A stretch of DNA of 64,000 nucleotides. Source: Verrucomicrobia bacterium IMCC26134 (GTDB taxonomy: Bacteria; Verrucomicrobiota; Verrucomicrobiia; Opitutales; Opitutaceae). Both the position numbers and the translations under genes were made by a program. The first letter of the stretch is position 1; every line of letters starts with the position of its first letter. Below the pieces are notes generated by a model. It was not told where the DNA came from, did not search any database, and saw nothing but the letters and a program-made list of their open reading frames with translations. The stretch is from contig CP011265.1 in NCBI GenBank assembly GCA_000972765.1, forward strand, positions 620,001 through 684,000. Direction: 5' to 3'. This document shows, piece by piece, positions 10,401 to 20,759 of this stretch.

Positions 10401-10513
10401 GATGTTTGTTGTTTGGGTTTGGATTACGGAACGTTGTTTTGTATTCGTTTTTTAACGACGCCTGTCCGGCGGCCTTGGTGGCCGGGGACGGGCGAAAGAA
10501 GAAAAGAAGGTGC

Positions 10514-12475
<1,962 letters not shown>

Positions 12476-12600
12476 GATGCCTACACTTATGCAGGCCGCA
12501 TGCGCGCAACTTATCAATAGATGTAACCAACTTAAGGTAAGTCTCTTAAAAATATAATTATCATTTTATTTAGCGATTACAGCGGGAGAATCTGGGACGA

Positions 12601-12629
12601 TGTGACACACTCAAGCGTGTTGCGTCACA
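12601..12629. repeat. Imperfect inverted repeat between dnaK and the Lon-domain gene
   Basis: TGTGAC at 12601-12606 pairs with GTCACA, and inner ACAC pairs with GTGT across a 3-base bulge. It lies in the divergent promoter region of dnaK and the Lon-like gene. It could be an operator or an RNA hairpin; there is no T-run to make it a terminator. Confidence 0.35.
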
Positions 12630-12699
12630 CCCGGCGCGAAACCTTGGCGCAATCGTGCGCGACAGTTGCATGCGTGTCTGACGTGACTAAGCTGCGGCT

Positions 12700-13377
12700 A
12701 TGGAAGTCGAAATCACGATTCCGCACGAAGTGGCGGTAATGACCCTGCCCAATCTAACTTTTTTTCCACAAGCGCTGCTTCCGTTGCATATCTTCGAGCC
12801 GAGATACCGCAAAATGCTCAGTGACGCGCTTGGCACGCATCGACTGTTCGCGGTGGCGGGATTGAATTCAGCCAAAGCGGGCGATGCCTTTGAGCCGCCC
12901 TACCGCATCGCGACCCTCGGAGTGGTGCGTGCCTGCCAGGGGCAGGACGACGGCACCTCCAACCTGCTTTTGCAGGGGCTCACCCGGGTTGAGTTCACCG
13001 AGATCCTAGGCGAGGAGCCCTACCGCCGGGTGCGAATCCGGGCGCTGGCGAGCGAACGGGGCGGCAGCGAAGAAGATAACACCAAGCTGCGCGCCCAGGT
13101 CTCCCGGTTGCTGAGCATGCGGCAGCGGCTGCGCGGTGAGGACGCGGGCAATCTGCAAAAGTTTCTGCGTTCGATTGATGACCCGGACACGTTTGCGGAC
13201 CTCGCGGCATTCAACCTGTGTGAAAGCTCACGTCTGAAACAACGCATCTTGGAAACGCTCGACGTGAACAAGCGTCTCGGATTGCTCAAAAGATGGGCGA
13301 AAACCGAGGTCGAGACTCTACGACTGACGAAAACGCTCCAAGGCCGGCTTCCGGACGATCACGTATCCGATAATTGA
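12700..13377 (+). CDS. Stand-alone Lon N-terminal (substrate-binding) domain protein
   Basis: A 225-residue protein that matches the Lon protease N-terminal domain: LPNLTFFPQALLPLHIFEPRYRKMLSDAL is the classic opening, and LLLQGLTRVEFTEI the second conserved block. The helical C-terminal half covers about residues 120-210. There is no AAA or protease domain, so this is the widespread short form, often annotated as a peptidase S16 or ATP-dependent protease, though it has no catalytic residues. It is divergent from dnaK, which hints at a protein-quality-control role without proving one. Confidence 0.85.
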   Translation: MEVEITIPHEVAVMTLPNLTFFPQALLPLHIFEPRYRKMLSDALGTHRLFAVAGLNSAKAGDAFEPPYRIATLGVVRACQGQDDGTSNLLLQGLTRVEFTEILGEEPYRRVRIRALASERGGSEEDNTKLRAQVSRLLSMRQRLRGEDAGNLQKFLRSIDDPDTFADLAAFNLCESSRLKQRILETLDVNKRLGLLKRWAKTEVETLRLTKTLQGRLPDDHVSDN

Positions 13378-13507
13378 TGACGGCTTTCTCGCCGCTGGTT
13401 TCGGGGAATGTGCGGCGCACCGTTTCGATCGCGATTAACATAGCGTGGAATGGTGTCCGGTCTGCGGTGAGGTGACCTAAAACACCGTAGCCTGTTTTTT
13501 AGACTTT

Positions 13508-13538
13508 AACGCAAAAACGCAGGGGCGCAGAGATACGC
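13508..13538. repeat. Short-period CGCA repeat
   Basis: CGCA occurs at 13510, 13518 and 13526, an exact 8-base period, in the style of the AACGCAGAGGCGCAGAG-like intergenic repeats seen in Verrucomicrobia and Planctomycetes. It lies between the ends of the convergent Lon-domain and SulP genes. Confidence 0.5.
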
Positions 13539-13549
13539 GCGGGGCGAGT

Positions 13550-15778
13550 TTAGAGCATCTGGCGCAGTTCCTCGTTCGAAGTGCGCAGGCGGGCGGCGAG
13601 GGTGTTGATCACAAAGCGGTGGAGCTGGGCGGCTAGGTCGGGCCGGCTGATTTCGAGGGCCTTCAATCGGTGAATCTCAAGGCGGGCGGCGCGAGACGGG
13701 ATGTCCGCCTCCACGTCGGCGCTCCGCGGGGCTTCGCCGTAGAAGCCCATCTCTCCTATGATGGTGCCAGGCCCGTAGCCGCGCAGGCGTTTGGTGTAGT
13801 CGGAGCCGGAAACATGGAGGTAGACGCTCACCTGGCCCCACAGCAGAATGTAGAGTGCGTTGGAGGGATCGCCGCGTTTGAAAAGGGCTTGTCCGGCGGG
13901 AATGTCGATCACGGTGAAATAGCCGGCGAGGGCTTCGGCGTCGGCGTGGTCGGGCAGGCTGAGTGCCTCCTGTAGGGTGATACGTGGGCGTGCGCTGGTC
14001 AGCAGTTGGGACTCGGCCCATTCGAGGCCTCGATCCAGGTCCGAAAAAAGTCGCGCGGGTGTCTTTTCCAAGGGCAGGCCGCAAGCGGCGAAGCGGGCGC
14101 GGAGCTTGTCGTCGATGCCGGTGAAGACCAACTGGGTGTTTTGTTCCCCGGCTAATCGCAGCAGCTTGCGCAGCACGATGACGGACGAGGCGTCGATCCC
14201 CTGCACCAGCCAGAAATCGATCACCAGGGCCTCGCCCTTGCCGAGGACGGCCCTGATTTCCTCCAGCAGGCTGCTGGCGGTGCCGAAAAAAATGTGTCCA
14301 TGCAGGACGAAACCATGAAGGCGTCCGCCGTGTTCGGACAGCCAGGCGAGTTCGGCGGCGGGACGCTCGACGTTTGAGCGGCGGGTGGCGGTGGTGAAGC
14401 GCTGCTTCACCACCGACTGCAGGCTGAAAGTGACCACGAAGCTCAAACTCGCGATGATGATGCCCATGATGACGCCCGGCACGATGCCGAAGGCGGCCAC
14501 GATCACGAGGATGGCCAGGACCGTGAGGTAGTCCGAGACGGGCAGTTCGCGGCGGGCGTCCCACAGCCAGTTTAGCAGCAGTGAAACACCGAGGTAGAGC
14601 ACGAGGCCGGTGAGGACTGGGCGGGGCAGGAGTGCGACCGCGCCGGGTGCAAAGATGGCGGCTCCGATCACGAGCCCTGCGCAGACGCGCGCCGCCCAAG
14701 GCGAGTTGGCGCCCGCGCGGTGGTTGAGCAGCGAACGGTTGAAGGAGTTGACCGAAACCAGTCCCCCGGCGAGGCCGCCGAGGACGTTGGCGATGCCGAG
14801 TGCCTTCAGCTCGCGGTTGAAGTCGGCCTCCTTGCCGGTGGCGAGATCGAGGCTGGTGGCGTTGAGCAGGATGGTGACGAGCACCACGAGAGTCATGGCC
14901 GCGAAGTCCTTGCCGTGGGCCAGCAGCAGGTCCCAAAGGACCTCGCCGAGGGGTTGGTTGAAGGGTGTCTGCCAGTCGCCGCCGGCAAGCGGGGGCAACA
15001 GAAGACCGGCGGCACGGGCCTCCTCCAGCGGACGGCCCAGTGCCAGCAGGGTCAGGTGGAACCCAATGACGCCGGCGGCGAGCACGGCGGGAATGATCAG
15101 GAAGTGCTTGGATATCCGCGTCGCGAGGATCAGCGCCCCACCGACGCCGATTGCAAAGACCCAGCCGAGGGCGGGCACAGCCTCGAGGTCGGCAGCCAGA
15201 GTGTGTGAGAAATTTTTCCCGATCAGCATTTTCCAGGCGCCCGCGATCAGCAGATAGCCGGTGCCGGCGAGAAAGCCGCCCACCACGGGGTGCGGGATGT
15301 AGCGGACGTAGCGCCCCCACTGGAGCCGACCGAAGAGGTAAAGCAGCAAGCCGCAGAGCACGGCCGAGCCGAAGAGAAACAAGAAGACGGTCGGAAGCAG
15401 CTGCGCGCCAGCGCCAGGCTCGCGCACGATTTCCGCGGCGATCGCGGCGGCGGGGATCGCCAGGATCGCGGATGGATTCGAGTCAGGACCACCCAGGGAG
15501 AAGCGAAACGAACTGAGGAACGACAGGGTCACCACGGTGGCACAGCTCCCGATGATGGCGGTCCAAACCCCCAGATTGACCGAGGGGGCGAGGATTCCAC
15601 CAAAAATGAGGGTCGCGAACGAGCTCGCGTAGGCGAGCATCACCAGCGCGCAAAGGGCGCCGGCGACCAGATTGGGGCCGAACGGCGTCTTCTCCGGCAA
15701 CAACTGAGGGGGCCGCGACGCAAAAGGCGGCGCGGTCGTAAACGTAGCGGCGGGAGCGGGAGTGGATTCCTGGTGCAC
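13550..15778 (-). CDS. SulP-family anion transporter with STAS and cyclic-nucleotide-binding domains
   Basis: A 742-residue protein with three parts. Residues about 30-450 are the SulP membrane domain, with the early block PHPVVGGFLAGTGYLL and many hydrophobic helices. Residues about 460-580 are a STAS domain (VLHGHIFFGTASSLLEEI, then IDASSVIVLRKLLRLA). Residues about 610-735 are a cNMP-binding domain (IDIPAGQALFKRGDPS, then GPGTIIGEMGFYGEAPRSA, the phosphate-binding cassette). SulP proteins carry sulfate, bicarbonate or other anions. The substrate is unknown, and the cNMP domain suggests control by cAMP or a related nucleotide. Confidence 0.9.
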   Translation of the reverse strand: MHQESTPAPAATFTTAPPFASRPPQLLPEKTPFGPNLVAGALCALVMLAYASSFATLIFGGILAPSVNLGVWTAIIGSCATVVTLSFLSSFRFSLGGPDSNPSAILAIPAAAIAAEIVREPGAGAQLLPTVFLFLFGSAVLCGLLLYLFGRLQWGRYVRYIPHPVVGGFLAGTGYLLIAGAWKMLIGKNFSHTLAADLEAVPALGWVFAIGVGGALILATRISKHFLIIPAVLAAGVIGFHLTLLALGRPLEEARAAGLLLPPLAGGDWQTPFNQPLGEVLWDLLLAHGKDFAAMTLVVLVTILLNATSLDLATGKEADFNRELKALGIANVLGGLAGGLVSVNSFNRSLLNHRAGANSPWAARVCAGLVIGAAIFAPGAVALLPRPVLTGLVLYLGVSLLLNWLWDARRELPVSDYLTVLAILVIVAAFGIVPGVIMGIIIASLSFVVTFSLQSVVKQRFTTATRRSNVERPAAELAWLSEHGGRLHGFVLHGHIFFGTASSLLEEIRAVLGKGEALVIDFWLVQGIDASSVIVLRKLLRLAGEQNTQLVFTGIDDKLRARFAACGLPLEKTPARLFSDLDRGLEWAESQLLTSARPRITLQEALSLPDHADAEALAGYFTVIDIPAGQALFKRGDPSNALYILLWGQVSVYLHVSGSDYTKRLRGYGPGTIIGEMGFYGEAPRSADVEADIPSRAARLEIHRLKALEISRPDLAAQLHRFVINTLAARLRTSNEELRQML

Positions 15779-15999
15779 GGTTAGCTTGGCTGGGGGCGCG
15801 TATACGTTTGCTTATGGTTTTTCCACAGCGCCAGCGGAATGGTGTTACATTATCGCGGGTGCATTTTGCGTTTAGTTGGCGTCCGTTTCCGCCCCCGGTT
15901 TTCATGGATGAACCGGCCCCCGCATTCCTCGCTTCTCGGGTTCCGGTAAATCTTACTGGTTCCGGACCCGGGGTGGGGATCCAGTTCACTCGCAGTTGA

Positions 16000-16024
16000 G
16001 GCCAGCCCGACCGATGGGCTGGCC
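16000..16024 (-). terminator. Hairpin after trpS, possible terminator
   Basis: A perfect 9-bp stem (GGCCAGCCC with GGGCTGGCC, 7-base loop) starts 9 bases beyond the trpS stop. No T-run follows on either strand, so it may stabilise the 3' end or act with another factor rather than being an intrinsic terminator. Confidence 0.4.
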
Positions 16025-16032
16025 GGTAACCC

Positions 16033-16998
16033 TTAGCGCAGGCCGCAGGCGGTGCGGGCGCGGTGCAGGACGGGCTCGGCCACGGCACGGGCGCGCAGGG
16101 CGCCGTCCCGCAGGATGGCGTTCACATGGTCCAGGTTCGCGGCCAGCTCGGTGCGGCGCACGCGGGCGGGGGCGAAGTGCGTCCAAACCTGCTCGAAGAG
16201 GATTTTCTTGAGGTCGCCGTAGCCTAGGCCGCCGGCGCGGAGGCGCTCTTCCGTGGCTGCGGCGAACTCTGGGGCGGCGACGACTTTTAGAAGCTGGATG
16301 GCGAGGTTTTTATCGGCGTCGGGTTTGGGCTCGGCGGGCGTGCGCGAGTCCATCGGGATGCCCATGATTTTTTTGCGCACGGCCTTTTCCTCGCCAAAAA
16401 GTTCTAGGGTGTTGCCGTAGCTCTTGCTCATTTTCCGACCGTCGAGACCGGGGACGACGGCGGACTCCTCGCGGATGACCGGCTCGGGAACGACGAAGGT
16501 CTCGCCGTAGGTTTGGTTGAACTTGATCGCAAGGTCGCGAGTCATCTCGAGGTGTTGCTTCTGGTCGCGGCCGACCGGGACCTTTTGGGTATCAAAAAGC
16601 AGTATGTCGGCGGCCATGAGCACGGGGTAGGCGAAGAGGCCGAAGTTGGGCGCGATGCCCTGGGCGATCTTGTCCTTGTAGCTGTGGGCGCGCTCGAGCA
16701 GTCCCATCGGCATGACGGTGCCGAGCAACCAGTAGAGTTCGCAGACTTCGGGCACGTCGCTCTGGCGCCAGAAAACGCTCTTCGCGGGGTCAAGGCCACA
16801 GGCCAGCCAGTCGAGGGCGACACCTAGGGTGTAGTCGCGGCGCAGCTTGGCGTCCGAGAGCGACGTCATCGAGTGATAGTCGGCGATGAAGTAGAAGCAC
16901 TCGTTGTCACCCTGGGCGCCAATGGCCGGTTGCATTGCGCCGAGGTAGTTGCCCAGATGAAGAATGCCCGAAGGCTGGATACCGGTGAGAGTCCGCAT
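16033..16998 (-). CDS. trpS: Tryptophanyl-tRNA synthetase
   Basis: A 321-residue class I synthetase that charges tRNA-Trp. The start at 16998 (MRTLTGIQPSGILHLGNYLGA) matches the family's beginning. The HIGH-equivalent is HLGN and the KMSKS loop is GRKMSKSYGN; FWRQSDVP and PVGRDQKQHLE are further TrpRS marks. Length is normal for the short bacterial type. No purine-rich ribosome site is visible before this ATG. It lies 44 bases after the hexapeptide-repeat gene on the same strand. The C-terminal 60 residues are Arg/Ala-rich. Confidence 0.96.
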   Translation of the reverse strand: MRTLTGIQPSGILHLGNYLGAMQPAIGAQGDNECFYFIADYHSMTSLSDAKLRRDYTLGVALDWLACGLDPAKSVFWRQSDVPEVCELYWLLGTVMPMGLLERAHSYKDKIAQGIAPNFGLFAYPVLMAADILLFDTQKVPVGRDQKQHLEMTRDLAIKFNQTYGETFVVPEPVIREESAVVPGLDGRKMSKSYGNTLELFGEEKAVRKKIMGIPMDSRTPAEPKPDADKNLAIQLLKVVAAPEFAAATEERLRAGGLGYGDLKKILFEQVWTHFAPARVRRTELAANLDHVNAILRDGALRARAVAEPVLHRARTACGLR

Positions 16999-17042
16999 GG
17001 AAAAAGGAGAAAGATCGAAAAGTGGGCGTGGATGCGCGCGAC

Positions 17043-17729
17043 TCAAGCCCGGCGTGGCATATGGCTGAGTGCTCCGCGCTGGCGGGCGATGGTATCGGCT
17101 GGCAGGTGCCCGGTGAAAACCGTGCCGGGCATGACGAGGGCGCGCGGGCCAAGCACGCTGCCGGGGTTGAGCACGGCGTTGCAACCCACCTCGGCGGCGT
17201 CGCCGAGCACGGCCCCGAATTTACGCAGGCCGGTCGCGTAGGTTTTTTGCTCGGTGCGCACCTGGATGGCTTGCTGATCGAGTCGCAGGTTGGAGCAGAT
17301 CGCGCCTGCGCCGAGGTGGGCCTTGTTGCCCAGGATGGAGTCGCCCACGTAGCTGAAGTGCGGCACCTGCACGGCGTCGAGCAGAAGGCAGTTTTTGAAC
17401 TCGCAGGCATTCCCCAGCACGCAGCCCGCCCCGACGATGACATTGCCGCGGATGTAGGCGCCGGGGCGGATCTCCACGCCCGGCCCGATCCAGGCGGGAC
17501 CAATCAAAGTCGCGTAGGCGGGGAGTTTTACTCCCGGCGAAATCCAGACCGCGCCCTCGATGTGCACACCCGGAGGCACTGCGGCCTGCCTTTCGGCGGG
17601 GAGTGGAGGCAGCGAGGCCAGTGCCGGCCCGATGCAGCGAAGCCAGGTCCAGGGTTCCGCCTGCAGATCGAAGAACGCTGCGAAGGGCGCGAGCGAGGCG
17701 GGGAAGGTGAAAAAGTCGGCGGCTTTCAT
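17043..17729 (-). CDS. Left-handed beta-helix (hexapeptide) acyl/nucleotidyltransferase-like protein
   Basis: A 228-residue protein whose residues about 55-215 form hexapeptide repeats typical of LbH transferases: VHIEGAVWISPGVKLP, then YIRGNVIVGAGCVLGN and KAHLGAGAICSNLRLD. The last motif and FKNCLLLDAVQVPHFSYVGDS match the acetyltransferase half of GlmU-like proteins. There is no N-terminal nucleotidyltransferase domain. Substrate is unknown. The start at 17729 is chosen because protein-like sequence (MKAADFFTFPASLAPF) begins there; ATGs at 17741, 17750 and 17771 are also in frame. It precedes trpS. Confidence 0.8.
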   Translation of the reverse strand: MKAADFFTFPASLAPFAAFFDLQAEPWTWLRCIGPALASLPPLPAERQAAVPPGVHIEGAVWISPGVKLPAYATLIGPAWIGPGVEIRPGAYIRGNVIVGAGCVLGNACEFKNCLLLDAVQVPHFSYVGDSILGNKAHLGAGAICSNLRLDQQAIQVRTEQKTYATGLRKFGAVLGDAAEVGCNAVLNPGSVLGPRALVMPGTVFTGHLPADTIARQRGALSHMPRRA

Positions 17730-18249
17730 GGACGTAAACCGAGGCATGGGCGATTGCATGGCCCACGGCAAAGATTCATTTCAATGCGCGTGCGAAGAGA
17801 GAGAGCGGGCGGGCGTAGGGGAACGCTACGCCGCCGACCACTGCCTGCCCGACGCTCCCCGACGGCGATCTGGTTTTCGGGCTGGAGAGCCCCGGCGACG
17901 AATCCAGTTTCTAACCCGACGAAGTTCAGTGCGACGAAGGCATCCAGCCCGATGTCGAGAGGGACTAAGCGATAAGCAAGCCGGTCGATGGAGGAAGTTT
18001 GCGAAATACTTATGAAACTTGACGCATGCGGAGGTGGGGCTTTGCGTCTACGGATGAGTCTCCGAAAGACGTTCCTCTTTGACCTGAAAACTCGCGTTTT
18101 TACGCGTGCCGCGTTCTGCGGGGTTCCGGTGTATTCCTGATTAGTCGCGGCCAACGGTCTGCGCTCGGCACGAAAACCGCTAGGTTTTTCAAACGTCCAT
18201 TAATCTCATCCCAGCCTATTTCTGGGTATAAGCCAATTTTCTAGTAGGA
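17730..18249. other. Intergenic region, no supported gene
   Basis: About 520 bases between the hexapeptide gene (minus strand) and the GGDEF/EAL gene (plus strand). Open frames run through it on both strands, but none has family-like sequence or a plausible ribosome site. The last 100 bases are less GC-rich and probably hold the promoter of the GGDEF/EAL gene. Confidence 0.4.
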
Positions 18250-20199
18250 ATGTCCAAAAACAACATCAAAGACAGCTCGCTCCCGCAGGTCACTGGAGAA
18301 GAACTCATCATCTATGATCTCCGGCGCAAGGTCATGGGAATGGCCACCGCATTAATCGCGGTTATTAGCGGCCTGTTTGCGCTGCTTATCATGTGCCACC
18401 TCATGGGCTGGCTCGTGTTACCCGGGGTAGAGCATGCAAGCACCCTCGTGCAGATCAATACCGCGATCTGCCTCAGCCTTTTCACGTTCATCGCCGCTGC
18501 GGTTAAGTTTGTGAACTCGCCGGTCGCCACGCTCCATTTCTCCCGGTTTATGAGCCTGCTACTCGCCGGCATGATTCTGCGCTTCATCCCCGAAGGGGCC
18601 TTGCTGTATACTTTCCCGCAGGGTGTCTGGTTGGGCGTCCTCTTCGCTGCCGCGACGGTGAGTTGCTCCTGGGCCGTAATCGTCGCCGTCCTGAGCTTCG
18701 CCACGCTCGCCCTGATGCATCCGCACGCGGCCGTCTTTCACAGCCCTCTCGCGTTTGCCGTCGCGTTCGTGATGCTTGTTCTCATCTTCGTCCTGCGCTG
18801 GCTCTTCGATGCCGGCCTCCGATCTGCGACCCTCTCGCACCAGCGCGTCCTCACCACCCGCCGCAAGGACTCACTCACGGGGCTCGCCAACCGCACTCGG
18901 CTCATGGAGATCCTTTCCGACCATGAAGCCGCCTCCAGCCGGTTCTCTGGCGTCGCGGTCGCCCGCCTGGATATCGACGGGTTTGGTGCACTCTGCGATG
19001 CGCTAGGCACAGCGGTCGCAGACGAAATTCTGATCGATGTCGCGAAGCAGCTCCGTTCATCGCACGGCACTTCCCTCCATGCCGCCCGCATCGGTGCCGA
19101 CGACTTTGCCGTCATCCTGCCGCCGGTCTCCGGGCAAGCTGAGGCCGAACTCCGCGCCGAAGAAATCATGCAGGTGCTGGCGGAGCCTCGGACGATCGGG
19201 GGGCGCACTTTCCGGATCACCTTCAAGGCGGGCGTGGCAGTTGGTGGCGGTGCCATCGTGGAGAGTGCAGAGGCACTGCTGCACCGGGCCGACCTCGCGC
19301 TCAGCGAGGCAAAGGTAACGGGGCAGCGCTGTCTCGTCAGTCTGCCTCCGACGGCCACCATTGCTTCAACCCGGCGCGAGTTCGAGATCTCGCAGGCCTT
19401 CGTCGGTGCCGCGGCACGCGGCGAACTCTCCGTCGTCTATCAGCCCATAGTTGACCTGGTCTCCGGTCGCATCTCCAAGGCGGAGGCACTCGTTCGTTGG
19501 AATCACCCCGAGCTCGGGATCATCGCCCCCGACGAGTTCATCCCGATGGCGGAGCAAGTCGGTGCCATCCACGAAATAGGCGATTGGGTCGCCACCGAAG
19601 CCGCCCACTTCACGGCCCGGCTACGCGCCACCTTAGACCCCGCCTTCCAGATGAGCATCAACCGCTCGCCGGTGCAGTTCCGCGCCGACGGCGACGAGGA
19701 ACCCAAATGTATCCGGATCTTTCGCGAAAACGGGCTTATGGACGGCGCCATCGTTTTCGAAATCACCGAGGGGGTGTTGCTCGATAACCGTGAGGCAAAC
19801 CGCCGCCGCCTCGCCCGGCTGCGCACCTCCGGCATAAGCCTTTCGCTGGACGACTTCGGCACCGGCTACTCCTCCCTGGCCCAGCTCCACGTCTTCGAGA
19901 TCGACATCGTCAAAATCGACCGGCGCTTTGTCGCCGGCATCGCCGAAGCCAACCGCGAACATGCCCTGTGCGCCGGCATCATCAGCCTCGCCCATTCCCT
20001 GGGCATGCGGGTCGTCGCGGAGGGTGTCGAGACCGCCGAGCAGCGCGACCTTCTCCTCGGCCTCCGCTGCGATTTCGCCCAGGGCTGGTTCTTCGGCCGC
20101 CCCCTCTCCGCCGACGCCTTCGAAGCTCTCCTCCGCAGCCGCGCCGCAGACAGCGCCTCCCGGTCCGAACCCCGGCGAAATCCAGTTACCCAATTGTAG
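18250..20199 (+). CDS. Membrane GGDEF/EAL protein, probable c-di-GMP phosphodiesterase with degenerate GGDEF
   Basis: A 649-residue protein. Residues about 30-195 hold roughly five to six hydrophobic segments (an MHYT/MASE-like sensor membrane part of no named family). The GGDEF domain spans about 208-370, starting DSLTGLANRTRL, but its active-site motif reads GADDF (282-286), so cyclase activity is doubtful. The EAL domain spans about 385-640 with EAL at 412-414, FEITEG, LDDFGTGYSSL, VKIDRRFV and VVAEGVE, all consistent with a working phosphodiesterase. The gene ends at the very base before the convergent carbonic anhydrase gene. Confidence 0.92.
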   Translation: MSKNNIKDSSLPQVTGEELIIYDLRRKVMGMATALIAVISGLFALLIMCHLMGWLVLPGVEHASTLVQINTAICLSLFTFIAAAVKFVNSPVATLHFSRFMSLLLAGMILRFIPEGALLYTFPQGVWLGVLFAAATVSCSWAVIVAVLSFATLALMHPHAAVFHSPLAFAVAFVMLVLIFVLRWLFDAGLRSATLSHQRVLTTRRKDSLTGLANRTRLMEILSDHEAASSRFSGVAVARLDIDGFGALCDALGTAVADEILIDVAKQLRSSHGTSLHAARIGADDFAVILPPVSGQAEAELRAEEIMQVLAEPRTIGGRTFRITFKAGVAVGGGAIVESAEALLHRADLALSEAKVTGQRCLVSLPPTATIASTRREFEISQAFVGAAARGELSVVYQPIVDLVSGRISKAEALVRWNHPELGIIAPDEFIPMAEQVGAIHEIGDWVATEAAHFTARLRATLDPAFQMSINRSPVQFRADGDEEPKCIRIFRENGLMDGAIVFEITEGVLLDNREANRRRLARLRTSGISLSLDDFGTGYSSLAQLHVFEIDIVKIDRRFVAGIAEANREHALCAGIISLAHSLGMRVVAEGVETAEQRDLLLGLRCDFAQGWFFGRPLSADAFEALLRSRAADSASRSEPRRNPVTQL

Positions 20200-20736
20200 T
20201 CAGCAAGACGCGGCAGCCTTGGCGGCGTGCGCCTTGGCGACCTCCACGTATTTGTGCGCGAGCTTGCGGCCTGCGCCGCGCTCCTCCTCGGTGAGGGGGC
20301 GGATGATCTTGGCGGGGCGCCCGAAAACCATGGAGTCAGGTGGACAGGTGAAGCCCTGCGTGACGAGCGATCCGGCCCCGACGATGCTGCCGGCGCCGAT
20401 CACGGCCTGGTCGAGGATGATGGCGCCCATGCCGATGAGACAGCCGTCTTCGATGACGCAGGCGTGCAGGATGGCGGCGTGGCCCACGGTGCAATGCGCG
20501 CCGACCCGCACGCCGACGCCGTCGGAAAGATGGACGATGACGTTGTCCTGGATGTTGCTGCCGTCGCCGATAACGATGCTCTCGATGTCGCCGCGCAGGA
20601 CAGCGCCGTAGAACACGCTGGTGTCACGGCCGAGCGTCACATCGCCGATGACGGTCGCGCCCTTGGCGATAAACACCGCGCCGGAGGTGGTGGGCGTTTT
20701 TGAAAGATGCCGGTCGAGTCGTTCCTGGGCAGTCAT
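20200..20736 (-). CDS. Gamma-class carbonic anhydrase family protein
   Basis: A 178-residue left-handed beta-helix protein of the gamma carbonic anhydrase family (YrdA/PaaY-like). Hexapeptide repeats run through residues 20-150. Three zinc-ligand histidines are placed as in the family: VIVHLSDG, then HCTVGHAAILHACVI. The usual marker GDVTLGRDTSVFYGAVLRGD is present. It may hydrate CO2 or be a structural or acyl-CoA-related homologue; many members show little carbonic anhydrase activity. Its stop abuts the stop of the GGDEF/EAL gene with no base between. Confidence 0.9.
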   Translation of the reverse strand: MTAQERLDRHLSKTPTTSGAVFIAKGATVIGDVTLGRDTSVFYGAVLRGDIESIVIGDGSNIQDNVIVHLSDGVGVRVGAHCTVGHAAILHACVIEDGCLIGMGAIILDQAVIGAGSIVGAGSLVTQGFTCPPDSMVFGRPAKIIRPLTEEERGAGRKLAHKYVEVAKAHAAKAAASC

Positions 20737-20759
20737 GGTAGAAGGGCGGGGTGACTGAC

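Noticed and set aside
10440-10500. Possible terminator of dnaK
   Set aside because: A GC-rich, imperfect hairpin (GCCTGTCC with GGACGGGC) is present between dnaK and groES, but no T-run follows on the minus strand and the arms mismatch.
13677-15320. 547-codon minus-strand frame inside the SulP gene
   Set aside because: Arg/Pro/His-rich out-of-frame shadow of the SulP gene.
15808-15999. 63-codon plus-strand frame upstream of SulP
   Set aside because: No ribosome site and low-complexity Pro/Gly composition; lies in the SulP promoter region.
17726-18154. 142-codon minus-strand frame whose TGA overlaps the hexapeptide gene's ATG
   Set aside because: The ATGA overlap is tempting, but the product is Arg/Pro-rich with no recognisable fold and no conserved-looking start.
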